From assembly GCA_013400975.1 (NCBI GenBank), contig WBMZ01002893.1, forward strand, positions 1 through 64,000: a stretch of DNA of 64,000 bases, in the 5' to 3' direction. The stretch comes from Atrichornis clamosus. Its lineage: Eukaryota > Chordata > Aves > Passeriformes > Menuridae. Each line of letters starts with the position of its first letter. The first letter of the stretch is position 1. The translations under genes and the position numbers were made by a program. This document shows, piece by piece, positions 51,501 to 60,989 of the stretch. The notes below the pieces were generated by a model that saw only the letters and a program-made list of their open reading frames with translations, was not told the origin of the DNA and searched no databases.

Positions 51501-54500
51501 AGGAGGGGGCAGCCAGGGGGGATCGGGCTCTGCTCCCAGGGAACAAGGGACGGGATGAGAGGGAACGGCCTGAAGCTGTGCCAGGGGAGGTTTAGATTGG
51601 AGATTAGGAACAATTTCCTCACAGAAAGGGTGGTCAGCTATAGGAAGGGGCTGCCCAGGGAGATGGTGGGGTCGTCATCCCTGGAAGAGTCCAAGGAATG
51701 CCTGGATGCGGCACTCAGTGCTCTGGGCTGGTGACAAAGTGGGGATTGCTCACAGGTTGGACTCGATGGTCTTGGAGGTCTTTTCCAACCTAAATGATCC
51801 TGGGATTCTGTCCAGTGGTCCCTGCTGCAGAAGAAGCATCAGGTTCAGCCCTGTCCTGTCCCGTCAGCCCCCTATGGACAAGCCACCAGACTTCTGACCC
51901 AGTCCCATGAGGCCAAAATGTGCCCTCCCTGACCTTAATCAGCACTTCCCAGAAAGCCAGGAAACCATCCACCAGCAAAATGCTTCCCCTCCAACAAATC
52001 AGCAAAATTTGGTGGAAAGTCTTGTCACTTGTTTGGTCCCTGAAGAGCACCACTTCTGACCTCAGCCCTGGCTTTGTCCTGTTCTCTTTATTCCAGTTCA
52101 CAAGACACTTCTGCCTGGTCAGGATCCCATTAAAAAGGGGGAGATGCTGGATTCTGAGCGTTATCACACGTGCAACCCTCATGTACTTCCACTGCTTGGA
52201 AAGCTCACATTCCTAGTTCATTCCTCAGACAACTCTGACATTATCATAGTCCAAAATAGCTCCCTCATCAGCCATCTGAATCCAGGAGATTCATTTTGCT
52301 GGGAACAAGTGCTCTTGCCATTTCACCAGCATAATTCACCTGCAGAACTTCAGGCTGGGCTGGGAAGTGCATTCTTTAATCATGTTAATGTTATCCCATG
52401 GCAGGATTCTTTTTAAGACTTTTTGATTGAATTTAATGGAGGTGAACATCACTCCTTCCATGGTTTCAGGGGCAGATGCTCTCTGGATAATCAAAAAATC
52501 ATTTTGCAAAGCAAACTTCCCCTCCACTGCCCATAGTCCTTGCACCCCCTGCCTTTGCCTAAAGGTCAGGATCTCTCTCTGTCCTGGGTGCTCTTTTAGT
52601 TCCTTCAATGAATAATTCCTACAAGATGAAGCTGTCCATCCATGTTTTTGCCCATCCAGCCCCCTCCAAACACATGGACATGTCTAAAATGCAGCTGGAT
52701 GGGACTTGGAGCAACCTGGGATAGTGGAACATGTCCCTGCCCATGGCAGGGGGTGGAACTGGAAGAGATTTAAGATCCCTTCCAACCCAAACCTTTCTGG
52801 GATTCTAAGAAAACCATTGCCCAGTGGAGGATGGAAATCTCAGTCTGGAACCAGAGGCTGCAGGAGAGCCCAGTCCCTGCCAGGCTCTCAGGAGAGGGGT
52901 TGGAAGTTGGATGCCAGGAAAGACAAGGTGGTTTCGTGCTTCCAGACTTTGTTTGACTCCTGGACAGCGATCCTGTGGGTGGGATATGTTCTGAGGGCAC
53001 GAGTTCTGAGTGAGTTTTGTCTCATTTGCGTGTTTGTGTCAGCTCCCTGATACCAAACACCACTCAAACTCTTTTTAATTTAGCCTGAAAAGCCACTCAT
53101 TCTCTGTCACTAACACACTGCAATCAGATGTGACTGGTCCTGGCACCCACAGACCAGCCAAGCCCATTTGGATCAGAGCCAAGACCTCACCTGAGAAATG
53201 TTTCTAATATTCAAATTAAACACCCCCAGACTAAACTTCCCTCCCAATTATTTTGCTTTGAACCTCCTGAGCCAACATTCTTGTCTCCTTTCAGTCCATA
53301 ACCTGAAGCAGCACTGCCCAGCCCAGGGCTGAGGGAATGCTGGTCCCTGTACCTGGAAGTGTCCTTGTTCTCCTTTCTCTGTCTCAGCGCACATCACGCC
53401 CTCCCTGAGGTGTGGGATCTGCTCCAGGCATTGATCCCTGCTGATGAGCTTCATCCATGCTTTCTGCAGCACGTGGGATGTTGGATCCACGGCTGCTGCA
53501 GCAAAGAAGAGAAGGATCAACAAACCCTGCAGAGCAGCTGGAGACTTCCCTTGGGGATGATCTCAGCTGGATTTCTAAAGCATCTCAGGACAATGGGGTC
53601 TCCAGCACAACTGTAGGGTCTTGGGGTCACAGGGGTTCCAGGGGATCCCCAAGTGTTGGCAACAAAGAGTTTGTACTGCTGAGTTTGTCACAGAATTCCA
53701 GAATAGTTTGGGTGAGAAGGGACCTTAAAGATCATCTGGTTCCAGCCCCTTGCCATGGGCAGGGACACCTTCCACTGTCCCAGGTTGCTCCAAGCCCTGT
53801 CCCACTTGGCCTGGAACACTTCAGGGATGCCAGACTACTGGGAAACCCCCAAAGGGATGGATTATCCTGCTGGTGGTCTCTGTGATGACCTGAGATGAGC
53901 TGCACTGCACACCTGGGGTTTCTCACTGCTGTGTTTTTTGGGAACTCAGGCTGAGGGGCTCTTCATGGGATGTTGTGTGAGCACTGAAGGGGGAAGGCCG
54001 CAGAGCTTTCCCCAGAAGAAGTGACCTTAGAATTATAGAATCATGGAATAATTTTCATTGGGAATGACCTTTGAGATCAAGTCCAACCATTCCCCCAGCA
54101 TTGCCAAGGCCACCACTGACCCATGTCCCCAAGTGCCTCATCCACCTGGATTTTAAATCCCTACAGGGATGGGGACTCCACCACTGCCCTGGGCAGCCCT
54201 TCCAATGCTCAACAACCCTTTCAGGGAAGAACATTTTCCTAATGTCCAATCTAAACATTGTTCTCCATGGGGAGGGCTGCAAGGTCATGCCTCACCCAGG
54301 GGAACTGCTGTATCTTTCACAAGGTGGGATGGCAGCACACAAAGGAAATAACTGCTTTGTTCTTCCCTTGAGACAGGAATGCAGAAATCACAGCTGGCAC
54401 CTGCAAGTGCCAAAAAGACTGGAAATATGCTGGGCTACTTGGAAATCTCACTAATTTCACCCGTGTTTCTCTCTAAAGTGAACCTGAGTCTGAAGATCTT

Positions 54501-57500
54501 CAGATCATTAGAAATTCACTCCTTCTTCCATATTTCACTGAGCCAAACACTTCCAGAACCTTCAGGAAACTGTGACTCAGTGGTAGATCTAAAAGATGGG
54601 AAGTTGCCAGCTCCCTTTTCCAGCTAAGATGGGGCTGTTCCATGGAAGTGCCCAAAGATGAAAATGCGTTGATGTAGGCATCTCCAAGGAGGTGGAGCAC
54701 CTCTGGAGCCAGGCTGGGAGAGCTGGGGAAGTCCAGCCTGGAGAAGAGAAGGCTCCAGCAAGACCTTAGAGCCCCTTCCAGTGCCTAAAGGGGCTCCAGG
54801 AGAGCTTCAGAGGGACTTGGGACAAGGGACTGGAGGGACAGGACAAGGGGGAATGGCTTCCCACTGCCAGAGGGCAGGGTTAGATGGGATATTGGGAAGG
54901 AATTCTTCCCAGTGACAGTGGTGAGGCCGAGGCTCAGAGAAGCTGTGGCTGCCCCACCCCTGGAAGTGGCCGAGGCCAGGCTGGACAGGGCTTGGAGCAA
55001 CCTGGGATAGTGGAAGGTGTTCCTGCCCATAGCAGGGGATGGAATGGGGTGATCTTTAAGGTTCCTTCCAACCCAAACCATTCCATGATTCTGTACCTTT
55101 TGGCTTTGCCCATATCACACCATCACACCCCCCTCTCACCCCACTCAGCTTCTGCTGGTTTTCTTCTGAAGCCTCTCTCAGACAGACAAGGGGGTGCCAG
55201 GGCTGAACACTTTGACATCAGTTTTTGGAAGGAGAATCCATGTCAGCTGAGCCCACACAACAGCACGAGGCCAATCTCCGGAGCTGCTCCATGGATTTTG
55301 CAGAGGAGCCAAAGAGAAATCCTGCAGAGGGACTCTGCAGCAGCCCCTCTGTTCTGCGAACATGTTACCTTGGTGAAATGGGAGAGTTTCACAACTCTAA
55401 CAGTGGTGTGTGTTACTGTTAAGTGAGGAAAATTAAGCCTAAGAAGGCAAATGCAGAGTTTCATGGAGAAAACAGCAACCCTTTGGAGCAGAAAACAAGG
55501 ATTAAGTGGGATATTCATCTACTCCATCCTGGGAAGGATCGCTCAAGCTCCAAGGCACTACCCTGCCCTCTCTGTCCTGATTAATTCTTTCTGATACTGA
55601 AATAGCTCATTGGCTATTTACTGACATTTGTTCAGGATAGGCATTTTGGGTCACAATCAGTGCTGGAACTGCCTTCATTAGGGTGTAAATGAGATCAATT
55701 AGCAACAGCAATCTGCAGTTCTAAATGAGTGAAGAAAGGAATGGCCAGCGCCATTGAGTCAATCCAGCTCATGGAGGCACTAAGCCAAAGACAACCCTCG
55801 ACCTTCATTTCCCTTAGTCCAGACCACCTTAGACCCAGCCTAACTGGGTGACTCATAAAATATCCCGAGTTGGAAGTTACCCACAAGGATCCCACAAGGT
55901 GAGAAGTGTTCAAGGCCAAACTGTATGGGGCTTGGAGCAACCTGGAATAATGGAAGATGTCCCTGTCCATAGCAGTGGGTGGAACGAGATGAGCTTTAAG
56001 ATCCCTTCCAACACAAACAATTCTATGTTTCTCTGAAAACTTACCCACCAGGGTGGAGCTTGTCTTCATTTGGGTGCCAAAAAATAGGTCCAAAGTTTGG
56101 GCTCCTGCAGAGCTGAGGTGGCTCTAAGGTTTCAGCCTGAGCATACACGCTCAGAGCACCAGGCTCTGCTCTGGGGGCCAGGAGGTGACTGGCTCTTGCA
56201 CTGGCCAGAGAACTGGTGGATGTGCAGAGCCTGTGAGGGTCTGGATGTGTTTACCAGGGAGGTGGGGAGTGTGGAAAACCCCTCATGGGAGAGAATACCT
56301 AATTTAAATGGGTAAAACCCATCCAGCAAGTGCATCTCCCACAGCACCTCACCTGCACTCATGTTTCCCCAGCCAGCAGCCCAGCAGTGCTGCCACAGGT
56401 CCATGTCACACATGAAGGGCAAGCAGATGGGAATTTTCTCCTTGCTGAACTCGATGGGTTTGCTGAGCAGGATCAGAGCAATGTCATTTTGCAGGCTCGT
56501 TCTGTTGAAGTCCTCGTGGAGGATCAAGCTGTCTGGGTTGTGCTCTTCCAGTGGGAGGCTGAGGTCAACTCCCCCCACTGACACCGTGAGATCTGGTGGC
56601 CTTAGGAGCAAAACAGAAGGAGTGGAGACATGGTAAACACAAAGGGTTTGGGTTATAAAGGTTGGTGCCTCCTCCCCCTGAGTAGGGCAGGGTGATGGTT
56701 TAGGCAGTTCAGCTATAAATATAAATATGAGGAATTCATCCTCACTTCTAGACAAAGATAATATCCAGGGCAGAGAGGTGCAGAGGTAGAACGTGAATGC
56801 AGCCAGCTTGTAACTAACCCAGTCACTACCAAACAGATGGAATGGGCTGGATCTTTGGGATCCCTGTGCCCTGGGCTGGCTGCTCAGACCCTGTAGTCCC
56901 CAGCCAGCTGCTCCAGTCTGTGGTGCCACAGGTCATTTGTCACCGAACAGTCTCAGGTCCAGGACCTGCCACATTTTGAAGGGGGCTCACAGAGGGCTGG
57001 ACTGGGCCCCTGGGTATTGCATGGAGTTGATTTATCCAGAACTTGTGTTTTAAAATCAAAGTCTCCATGAGGTAAAGCAAAATTGTGTGAAAGCAAAGGT
57101 AATTTGGGGGTTAAATAAGCTAAAATTGAATATATCACTTTTTACAAGGTACTGTAACGTGTGTAGATGCACAAGAAATGCTTGGGGCCATCAGAACAGC
57201 ATCAGGGGCATTTACACAAGGCTGCTCAGGCCATTCCTCAAAGCATTCCCCTCCTGCTTCTGGTTGTGCAGATTTCTGTGCATTTTTGTGTTAAAAAATG
57301 GGCCTGTTTGTCCCATTGAGGAGACAACCCCGGTTTTCAGGGCTCAGCCACAAAAATGTCGCACGTGACCCCGAGGAGAGGCACATCCTGAAGCCACAGG
57401 GAGGAAATGTCATCACCCCACTGTGCCTGGGCTGCCCTCTCTTCTCTGGAGCACTCACAGCTCTTCTGCAAAGCAATGGGCCGCAGTTAAAATCCACAAT

Positions 57501-58640
57501 GCGCTGATGATGGTGCCTCCACAGATGTGCTTCCCGTGGCTCTGGATGCTCACATGCCACGGGAACTCCCCAGGCTTGATGTAGGTCCCTGTGCCAATCC
57601 TCTTGCCAGTCTTCTGGAAGGACTCGAACGATGGTCGGAGGCCACACTCTGGGTACAAAACGGGGGATATTGGCCACGTCCAGCAGGACCACTGCCTGTG
57701 CTGCTGGACTACATGGGCAGGACATAACACAGAACCACTGAAACACAGAACCATGGGATGGTTTGGATTGGAAGGGACCTTAAAAATAATTTTTCCAACT
57801 ACATTCCATGGGCAGGAACACCTCCCACTATCTCAGGTTGCTCCAACTCCTGTCCGACCTAGCCTTGGATACTTCCAGGGATCCAGGGGCAGCTACAGCC
57901 TCTCTGGGAAACCTGTGCCAAGGCCTCACCACCCTCACAGGGAATGATTACTTCCCAATAACCCATCTAACCCTGCCCTCTGTCAGGTTAAAGCCATTCC
58001 CCCTTGTCCTGTCTCTCCAGGCCCTTGTCCCAATCCCTCTCCAGCTCTCCTGGAGTCCGTTTAGGCAGTGGAAGGGGCTCTGAGATCTCCCTGGATCCTT
58101 CTCTTCTCCAGGTGAACACCCCCAGCCCGCCCAACCTGGCTCCAGGGCAGAGGGGCTCCAGACCTTGGACCATCTCCGTGGCCTCCTCTGGACTCTCTCC
58201 AGCAGCTCCATGTCCTTCTGATGTTGGCCCCAGGGCTGGAGGCAGCTCTGCAGGTGGGGTCTCACCAGAGTAAACTGTGAGAATCCCCTCCCTGGATCTG
58301 CTATTTGATCCCTTCCAAAGAGACATTCCTGTCACCTCTCTGAACCTGCTCTTTGCCAAGGACTGCCCAGTTTGGAGTGGGAAGTACCATTGACCATTTC
58401 CCATAAACAGGCAGGATAAAATCCTTGTTTGGGGAGGTGGAAGGTTCAGCATCAGGCCTCACTTATTCCATGAGCAGAAGGAATAAGCCCAGGCCTGTGG
58501 CACTTACCCACATGTGAATATCCCACAGGACCAGCAGCTACACCGAGCTGCTCATTCCTGGACACAGAAAGCTGAGAAACAAAACCTGCGTTGGCACTGC
58601 TGGTCAGAAAAGCTAAACAGGAGAGGGTAAGGAGCAGCAT
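42303..58640 (-). CDS. PRSS55: PRSS55, serine protease 55, complete five-exon gene
   Basis: Coding exons on the minus strand: 58640-58508, 57648-57459, 56600-56353, 53495-53353 and 42590-42303. All introns are GT-AG, and junction phases 1, 2, 1, 0 fit exactly, giving 1002 bases and 333 residues; the human protein is about 350. Residues 1-18 are a signal peptide ([18 protein letters not shown]). Residues 45-50 (ECGLRP) hold the propeptide cysteine. Activation is expected at R61|I62. The triad is H102 (LTAAHC), D147 (NDIAL) and S241 (DSGGP). Cysteine pairs 46-167, 87-103, 180-247 and 213-226 match the S1 fold. N140 and N187 are N-glycosylation sequons. Residues 312-333 are a hydrophobic tail suited to GPI attachment. 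Known family role: a GPI-anchored sperm protease of testis, needed for male fertility in mice. Oddities: V239 where Gly193 is expected, G235 at the Asp189 position, G263 at Trp215, and loss of the 191-220 disulfide. Substrate is unknown, and activity may be altered. Confidence 0.93.
43297..43764 (+). mobile_element. CR1 LINE 3' fragment with internal duplication
   Basis: A long copy from 'gaaaagctgggggtgttcacc' to gggattccatg. A segment of about 85-90 bases is present twice in a row (from 43533 and again from 43623) with an N at the joint (43622). Confidence 0.88.
44203..44310 (-). mobile_element. Two joined short CR1 tail fragments
   Basis: tcatagaatcacagaacatc plus a 'gggacccacaagg' end is followed by a second end of the 'aggctggaaaagaccttt' type. 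This suggests one CR1 inserted next to another. Confidence 0.65.
44460..44930. promoter_or_regulatory. CpG-island-like block inside PRSS55 intron 4
   Basis: The strongest CG cluster in the window, by eye about 35 CG in the first 330 bases. CG is otherwise scarce in this intron. It does not coincide with a PRSS55 exon. A promoter of an unannotated transcript, or a germline-hypomethylated element, are options. Confidence 0.4.
46600..47815 (-). mobile_element. Old CR1-lineage LINE fragment, about 1.2 kb
   Basis: In reverse orientation it carries landmarks of an ancient CR1 group common in turtles and crocodilians: 'aacacttccttctatttg', 'ttttaaatctgctgcctgat', 'gcctcagcctgatgttttt', 'agctaaattagagcct', 'aacaattgcatctgctgtttt'-like text (actual: gagctgcatctgctgtttta), and 'ccttcaaagaatttgg' before 'gtgttgactc'. 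This is recognised from memory of the family, so the edges are approximate. It is much older than the other CR1 copies here and lies in intron 4 of PRSS55. Confidence 0.7.
48364..48627 (+). mobile_element. CR1 fragment, subfamily of 27.7 kb
   Basis: From 'cacaggacaagaggaaatgg' to 'gtaattccatgattcta'. Confidence 0.83.
49183..49246 (+). repeat. Short tandem repeat, 18-base unit
   Basis: Two identical copies of cagttcatggggatttca-type units with degenerate units on both sides (agttcatggagagc and agttcatggggagc). Confidence 0.75.
49469..49714 (+). mobile_element. CR1 LINE 3' fragment with small deletion
   Basis: Complete up to 'ggatagtgg', where the 'aggtgtccctgcccatggcagg' part is lost. The tail is ctctgtgatttatgg. 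Confidence 0.86.
50511..50570 (+). mobile_element. CR1 fragment (forward half of an inverted pair)
   Basis: Sixty bases with caagctgcaccaggggagg and a break at 'aggaatttcttcc', directly abutting a reversed CR1. Confidence 0.7.
50571..50782 (-). mobile_element. CR1 fragment (reverse half of an inverted pair)
   Basis: Begins without its tail at 'gctattccaggttgctcc' and runs to 'aaaaagtcattctctccatc'. The sharp change of orientation at 50570/50571 points to inversion or 5' inversion during insertion. Confidence 0.82.
51330..51811 (+). mobile_element. CR1 LINE 3' fragment, about 480 bases
   Basis: Close to the 34.6-kb copy, with 'aagacattgaggggctggag' and the end 'aaatgatcctgggattctg'. Confidence 0.9.
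52691..52808 (+). mobile_element. Short CR1 3' fragment
   Basis: Last 118 bases of a copy, with the end tctgggattcta. Confidence 0.84.
53353..53495 (-). CDS. PRSS55: PRSS55 coding exon 4 (Cys168-Cys182 loop)
   Basis: The acceptor is tttgctgcag, and the exon ends in phase 0 at CAG|GTACAG. Residues 191-238 contain the R-D-Q-C and G-V-M-C pair of the S1 fold. The end, K-G-E-Q-G-H-F-Q, takes the place of the usual stretch with Asp189 and Cys191. A second AG three bases into the exon would remove one alanine without breaking the frame, so the first base is uncertain by three. Confidence 0.85.
53688..53832 (-). mobile_element. CR1 LINE 3' fragment
   Basis: Begins tcacagaattccagaatag, in intron 3 about 190 bases upstream of PRSS55 exon 4. 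Confidence 0.86.
54029..54275 (-). mobile_element. CR1 fragment, subfamily of 27.7 kb, reverse
   Basis: Tail agaattatagaatcatgg, then 'ccaaggccaccactgaccc' and 'ggaagaacattttcctaatg'. Confidence 0.83.
54693..55094 (+). mobile_element. CR1 LINE 3' fragment, about 400 bases
   Basis: From 'ggtggagcacctctggagcc' to ccattccatgattctg, with a short internal deletion near 'ggccgaggctcagag'. Confidence 0.9.
55849..55897 (-). mobile_element. Short CR1 tail fragment
   Basis: About 50 bases, 'ataaaatatcccgagttgg' to 'cccacaaggatccc', next to an opposed copy. Confidence 0.6.
55903..56036 (+). mobile_element. CR1 LINE 3' fragment
   Basis: Last 130 bases of a copy, with the end aattctatgtttctctg. Confidence 0.85.
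56353..56600 (-). CDS. PRSS55: PRSS55 coding exon 3 (catalytic Asp)
   Basis: The acceptor is gctcctaag and the donor is G|GTGAGG in phase 1. Residues 109-190 include [14 protein letters not shown] with the catalytic D147, the I-P-I-C-L-P motif whose cysteine pairs with the propeptide, and the AGWG motif before the exon end. An additional cysteine (C172) has no obvious partner. Confidence 0.93.
56601..57458 (-). other. PRSS55: PRSS55 intron 2
   Basis: 858 bases, GT-AG, without any repeat that I recognise and without coding features. Confidence 0.85.
57459..57648 (-). CDS. PRSS55: PRSS55 coding exon 2 (propeptide and catalytic His)
   Basis: It follows a pyrimidine-rich acceptor (gttttgtacccag) and ends in phase 2 at GTGAGT. 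It codes for ECGLRP, the activation site K-R|I-G-T-G, the P-G-E-F-P-W stretch typical of S1 proteases, the C-G-G motif and LTAAHC with H102. The mature N terminus is I-G-T-G rather than the usual I-[IV]-G-G. Ile16 and Gly19 are kept, so zymogen activation remains possible. Confidence 0.93.
57649..58507 (-). other. PRSS55: PRSS55 intron 1
   Basis: 859 bases, GT-AG. More than half of it is one long CR1 copy (57729-58270). The remainder shows nothing recognisable. Confidence 0.85.
57729..58270 (-). mobile_element. Longest young CR1 copy, about 540 bases
   Basis: Fills most of PRSS55 intron 1 and reaches further into the CR1 body ('gaggcagctctgcaggtggg', 'gtctcaccagag') than any other copy here. 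Confidence 0.9.
58508..58640 (-). CDS. PRSS55: PRSS55 coding exon 1 (signal peptide)
   Basis: It codes for residues 1-44 and ends in phase 1 at a GTAAGT donor. I chose the ATG at 58640-58638: it has G at -3 and starts directly with a hydrophobic signal core, as in mammalian PRSS55. An in-frame ATG at 58676 would add 12 residues, including charged ones, before the signal, so I consider it less likely. Cleavage is expected after the A-N-A at residues 16-18. Confidence 0.88.
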
Positions 58641-58723
58641 TTCAATCCATCCTGGACCAACACTCTTCCACAACACTTGGGGCAGTATGCCTCTGCAGAC
58701 ACCTCAGGACATCACTGCATTCC

Positions 58724-58751
58724 ACGTCAACACAGCCCAGGGGTGACATCA
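58724..58751 (-). promoter_or_regulatory. PRSS55: Two CRE-like sites upstream of PRSS55
   Basis: TGACATCA at 58744-58751 differs by one base from the palindromic CRE. TGACGT on the minus strand at 58724-58729 is a half site. They lie about 84-111 bases before the chosen ATG. Many genes active in spermatids are switched on through CREM at such sites. I see no TATA box. The transcription start is not known, so the role is inferred. Confidence 0.35.
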
Positions 58752-59147
58752 CAGCACCCGCTTGCTCCTGTTGGTGCAACACCTGGATGGTCCTTTCTGA
58801 GGAAAAAGGGCATCCAGGCTCACTGAGGGAAAGCTCAGGGAGCTCCAAAAGGTTTGCGATTTCCATTGGCTCTAACAGGGACAGGGCACAAGTGAAATTC
58901 CTGTTTGTGTCCTGGACTAACCTCACAGGACCTGGCAACAGCACATTTAATGAGTTAGGTGCTGTAGCCCTTTCTGGATCTTGAACCACCTTTGAGGACT
59001 TCAGGTGCTGGTCCTGCATCATCTCCAACTCTGAGTAATGCTAAAGCCTATAAGCATTTTCTATTAATTTTCTCACTCCCTATTAATTTTTTCTCCACTT
59101 AGACCATGCCTGGGGTATTTACTTGCATGTACTTAAACAGGACCATG

Positions 59148-59300
59148 AGAGCTGCCCCATCCCTGGAGGTGTCCAAGGCCAGGTCGGACAGGGCTTGGAG
59201 CAACCTGGGATAGTGCAAAGTGTCCCTGCCCATGGCAGGGGGTGGAACTGGATGATCTTTAAGGTCCCTTCTGATCCAAACCAGTCTGGGGTTTTGTGTT
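59148..59300 (+). mobile_element. CR1 LINE 3' fragment upstream of PRSS55
   Basis: From 'gagctgccccatccctgg' to 'aaccagtctggggttttg', about 0.5 kb before the PRSS55 start codon. Confidence 0.86.
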
Positions 59301-60985
59301 TGCAGGAGAAAGCGGCAGCTCTGTGAAAGGGAGATTTTCAAAGAGTGCCAAATCGAAAGTATCAAATCAAAGATGTTGAAGCAGCCACTCCCTTCTTCCC
59401 TGTGGGCAAGGATGGCTTACAGGACCAAATCCAGCTTGAAGAAAGCTGAATCATTAGCATGTCACCTTTACTGATTACATTCCTGAGAATCTTTGTCCCT
59501 CCAGCAGCAGCTGCCAGAGGGTCAAGGCCAAAACTCCACCCCACAGTAACTACATAAATAATTATGTGGTGGCAAAATATTTTGGTGTGGGCCAATTTTG
59601 GCATCGATGCACCCATTATGCTGATTTCTACACTAACACATCATTTCTGTTAGGACAGGACTTAAAAAAAACCCCTCAGCCAGGCTCAGACTTGAGCATA
59701 TTTATAATAAGGACTGAATGGTGCTTTTCCCAAAGACTCTCCAGCTTGTTTCAAAACAATAACTACAGCACGGAGTAGGAGGGGAGGGAAGGGAAAGGAA
59801 GGGAACCAAGAGGCATTTCATGAGCCCCCAGATGATTCAGCATCTGAAATGTTTTGCCTTGGAGCAAATCAGGAGTTGCCCCACCGAAGTTTGGATTATG
59901 CAGAGGATGACAGTGCATAGGACGAGAGCCAGGCTTTATTTCCCTCTATTCTTTGCTTCTATGTCACCTCATGCTGAGGAGATGAGACAGAAGTGCTGGT
60001 TTCCTTGGCAGTGAGTACTGGAACAACTCTGTGGCAGGACATGTTAAGGACAGGATCAGTTACCACAGCAACTGAAATCCAGAGTGTGATGTGGGCACAT
60101 TTTGGGGCATCTCCAGAAAGAGCCTAATGGGGCAATCCTGCCAGAGGCAGCTCCTGTAAGCCTGCCCCAGGTAGAAATCTGCCAAAAGGACAGGTTTCCT
60201 CTGGATTTTGGGACTGGGATGAACTCAGCACCAGCTGAGGAGCGAGGGAACATGGGGAGCTAATTTCTCTGGCATGGACTTATTGCACATCTTTGGATAA
60301 AGAAGGCAGGGCTCAGCACTGGATTTAAAATCCCAAACACTGACTTTGTGGGGTACATTTTCAGTCCCTCCAAGCTTGGAGCACAATCAGATCTGCTGGA
60401 TAGGTACAGGAGATGTGCAGGGAGCTGGTTTGGGCTTTTCTGAACTGCTGAGCAGGAAACATCAAACCAAGCTGTGGAGAGCAGTGCCATGGAGAGCTCT
60501 GCAGCGGGAGATGCTCTGGATTTGTGTCTCTGGGTTCCACCATCTGGCCCTCAAGACTGGCTCACTCCTTGAGCTCTGAACCCATAGGATCCCATTTCCA
60601 TATAGGATAAACCATTCATCCGTACATCCTTTGTCTGTAGCTTTTAGTCTTCACTCTGAGAACTCCATCAGTAAATCCAAAAATTATTTTTCTCTCTTTC
60701 TGGCTGTCCTGCTATTTTGACTGTACAAGCACAGGGACAGAGACAGCCCCAAGTTTTGTTTGCCATGAGTCTGACCTTGGTGGGGGCTCCCCAAGTTATT
60801 AAAGTACAAATAATTAATCACAGGGATAATTCTACTCCTCTGTACTGTCATGGCTGATGATACAGATTTAAAAGCCCTGGTGTTTAATTAGCAAAAATTA
60901 GCAAATTGCAGTGTTTTATAATATTTGATGATTTTTTTTTAGATCTACCCAGATATATACTTGGAACACATCACAGAGAACATTT
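59301..60985. other. Spacer between PRSS55 and MSRA
   Basis: I see no gene here. A short GGGA/GGAA-rich run sits at about 59778-59805. The rest is unrecognised single-copy DNA. Since both genes run leftward, it holds sequence after the MSRA end and before the PRSS55 promoter. Confidence 0.6.
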
Positions 60986-60989
60986 TTCT

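Larger units (their letters stand above)
42591..53352 (-). other. PRSS55: PRSS55 intron 4
   Basis: 10762 bases, GT-AG, the largest intron. It carries a CpG-rich block (44.46-44.93 kb), an old CR1-lineage fragment (46.60-47.81 kb) and young CR1 pieces at 43.3, 44.2, 48.4, 49.5, 50.5, 51.3 and 52.7 kb. 44.9-46.5 and 51.9-52.6 kb show open frames but no family motif. Confidence 0.85.
53496..56352 (-). other. PRSS55: PRSS55 intron 3
   Basis: 2857 bases, GT-AG. It contains CR1 fragments at 53.69, 54.03, 54.69, 55.85 and 55.90 kb. The stretch 55.1-55.8 kb is unrecognised single-copy DNA. Confidence 0.85.

Noticed and set aside
51790..52182. Minus-strand open frame of 130 codons in PRSS55 intron 4, with splice-like AG before it
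   Set aside because: It starts in unique DNA but ends inside a CR1 copy, has no family motif, and a frame of this length is expected by chance several times in 64 kb.
42591..53352. A second serine protease gene (such as a PRSS51-like neighbour) in or near intron 4
   Set aside because: No further TAAHC, NDIAL or DSGGP motif occurs on either strand outside the five PRSS55 exons.
56132..56929. 265-codon continuous frame as a single-exon protease
   Set aside because: Only 56353-56600 is exon. The flanking codons run through the splice acceptor and donor into intron 2 and intron 3.
58641..58676. Upstream in-frame ATG as PRSS55 start
   Set aside because: It would put twelve residues with charges before the signal core. 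The ATG at 58640 gives a normal signal peptide and a purine at -3.
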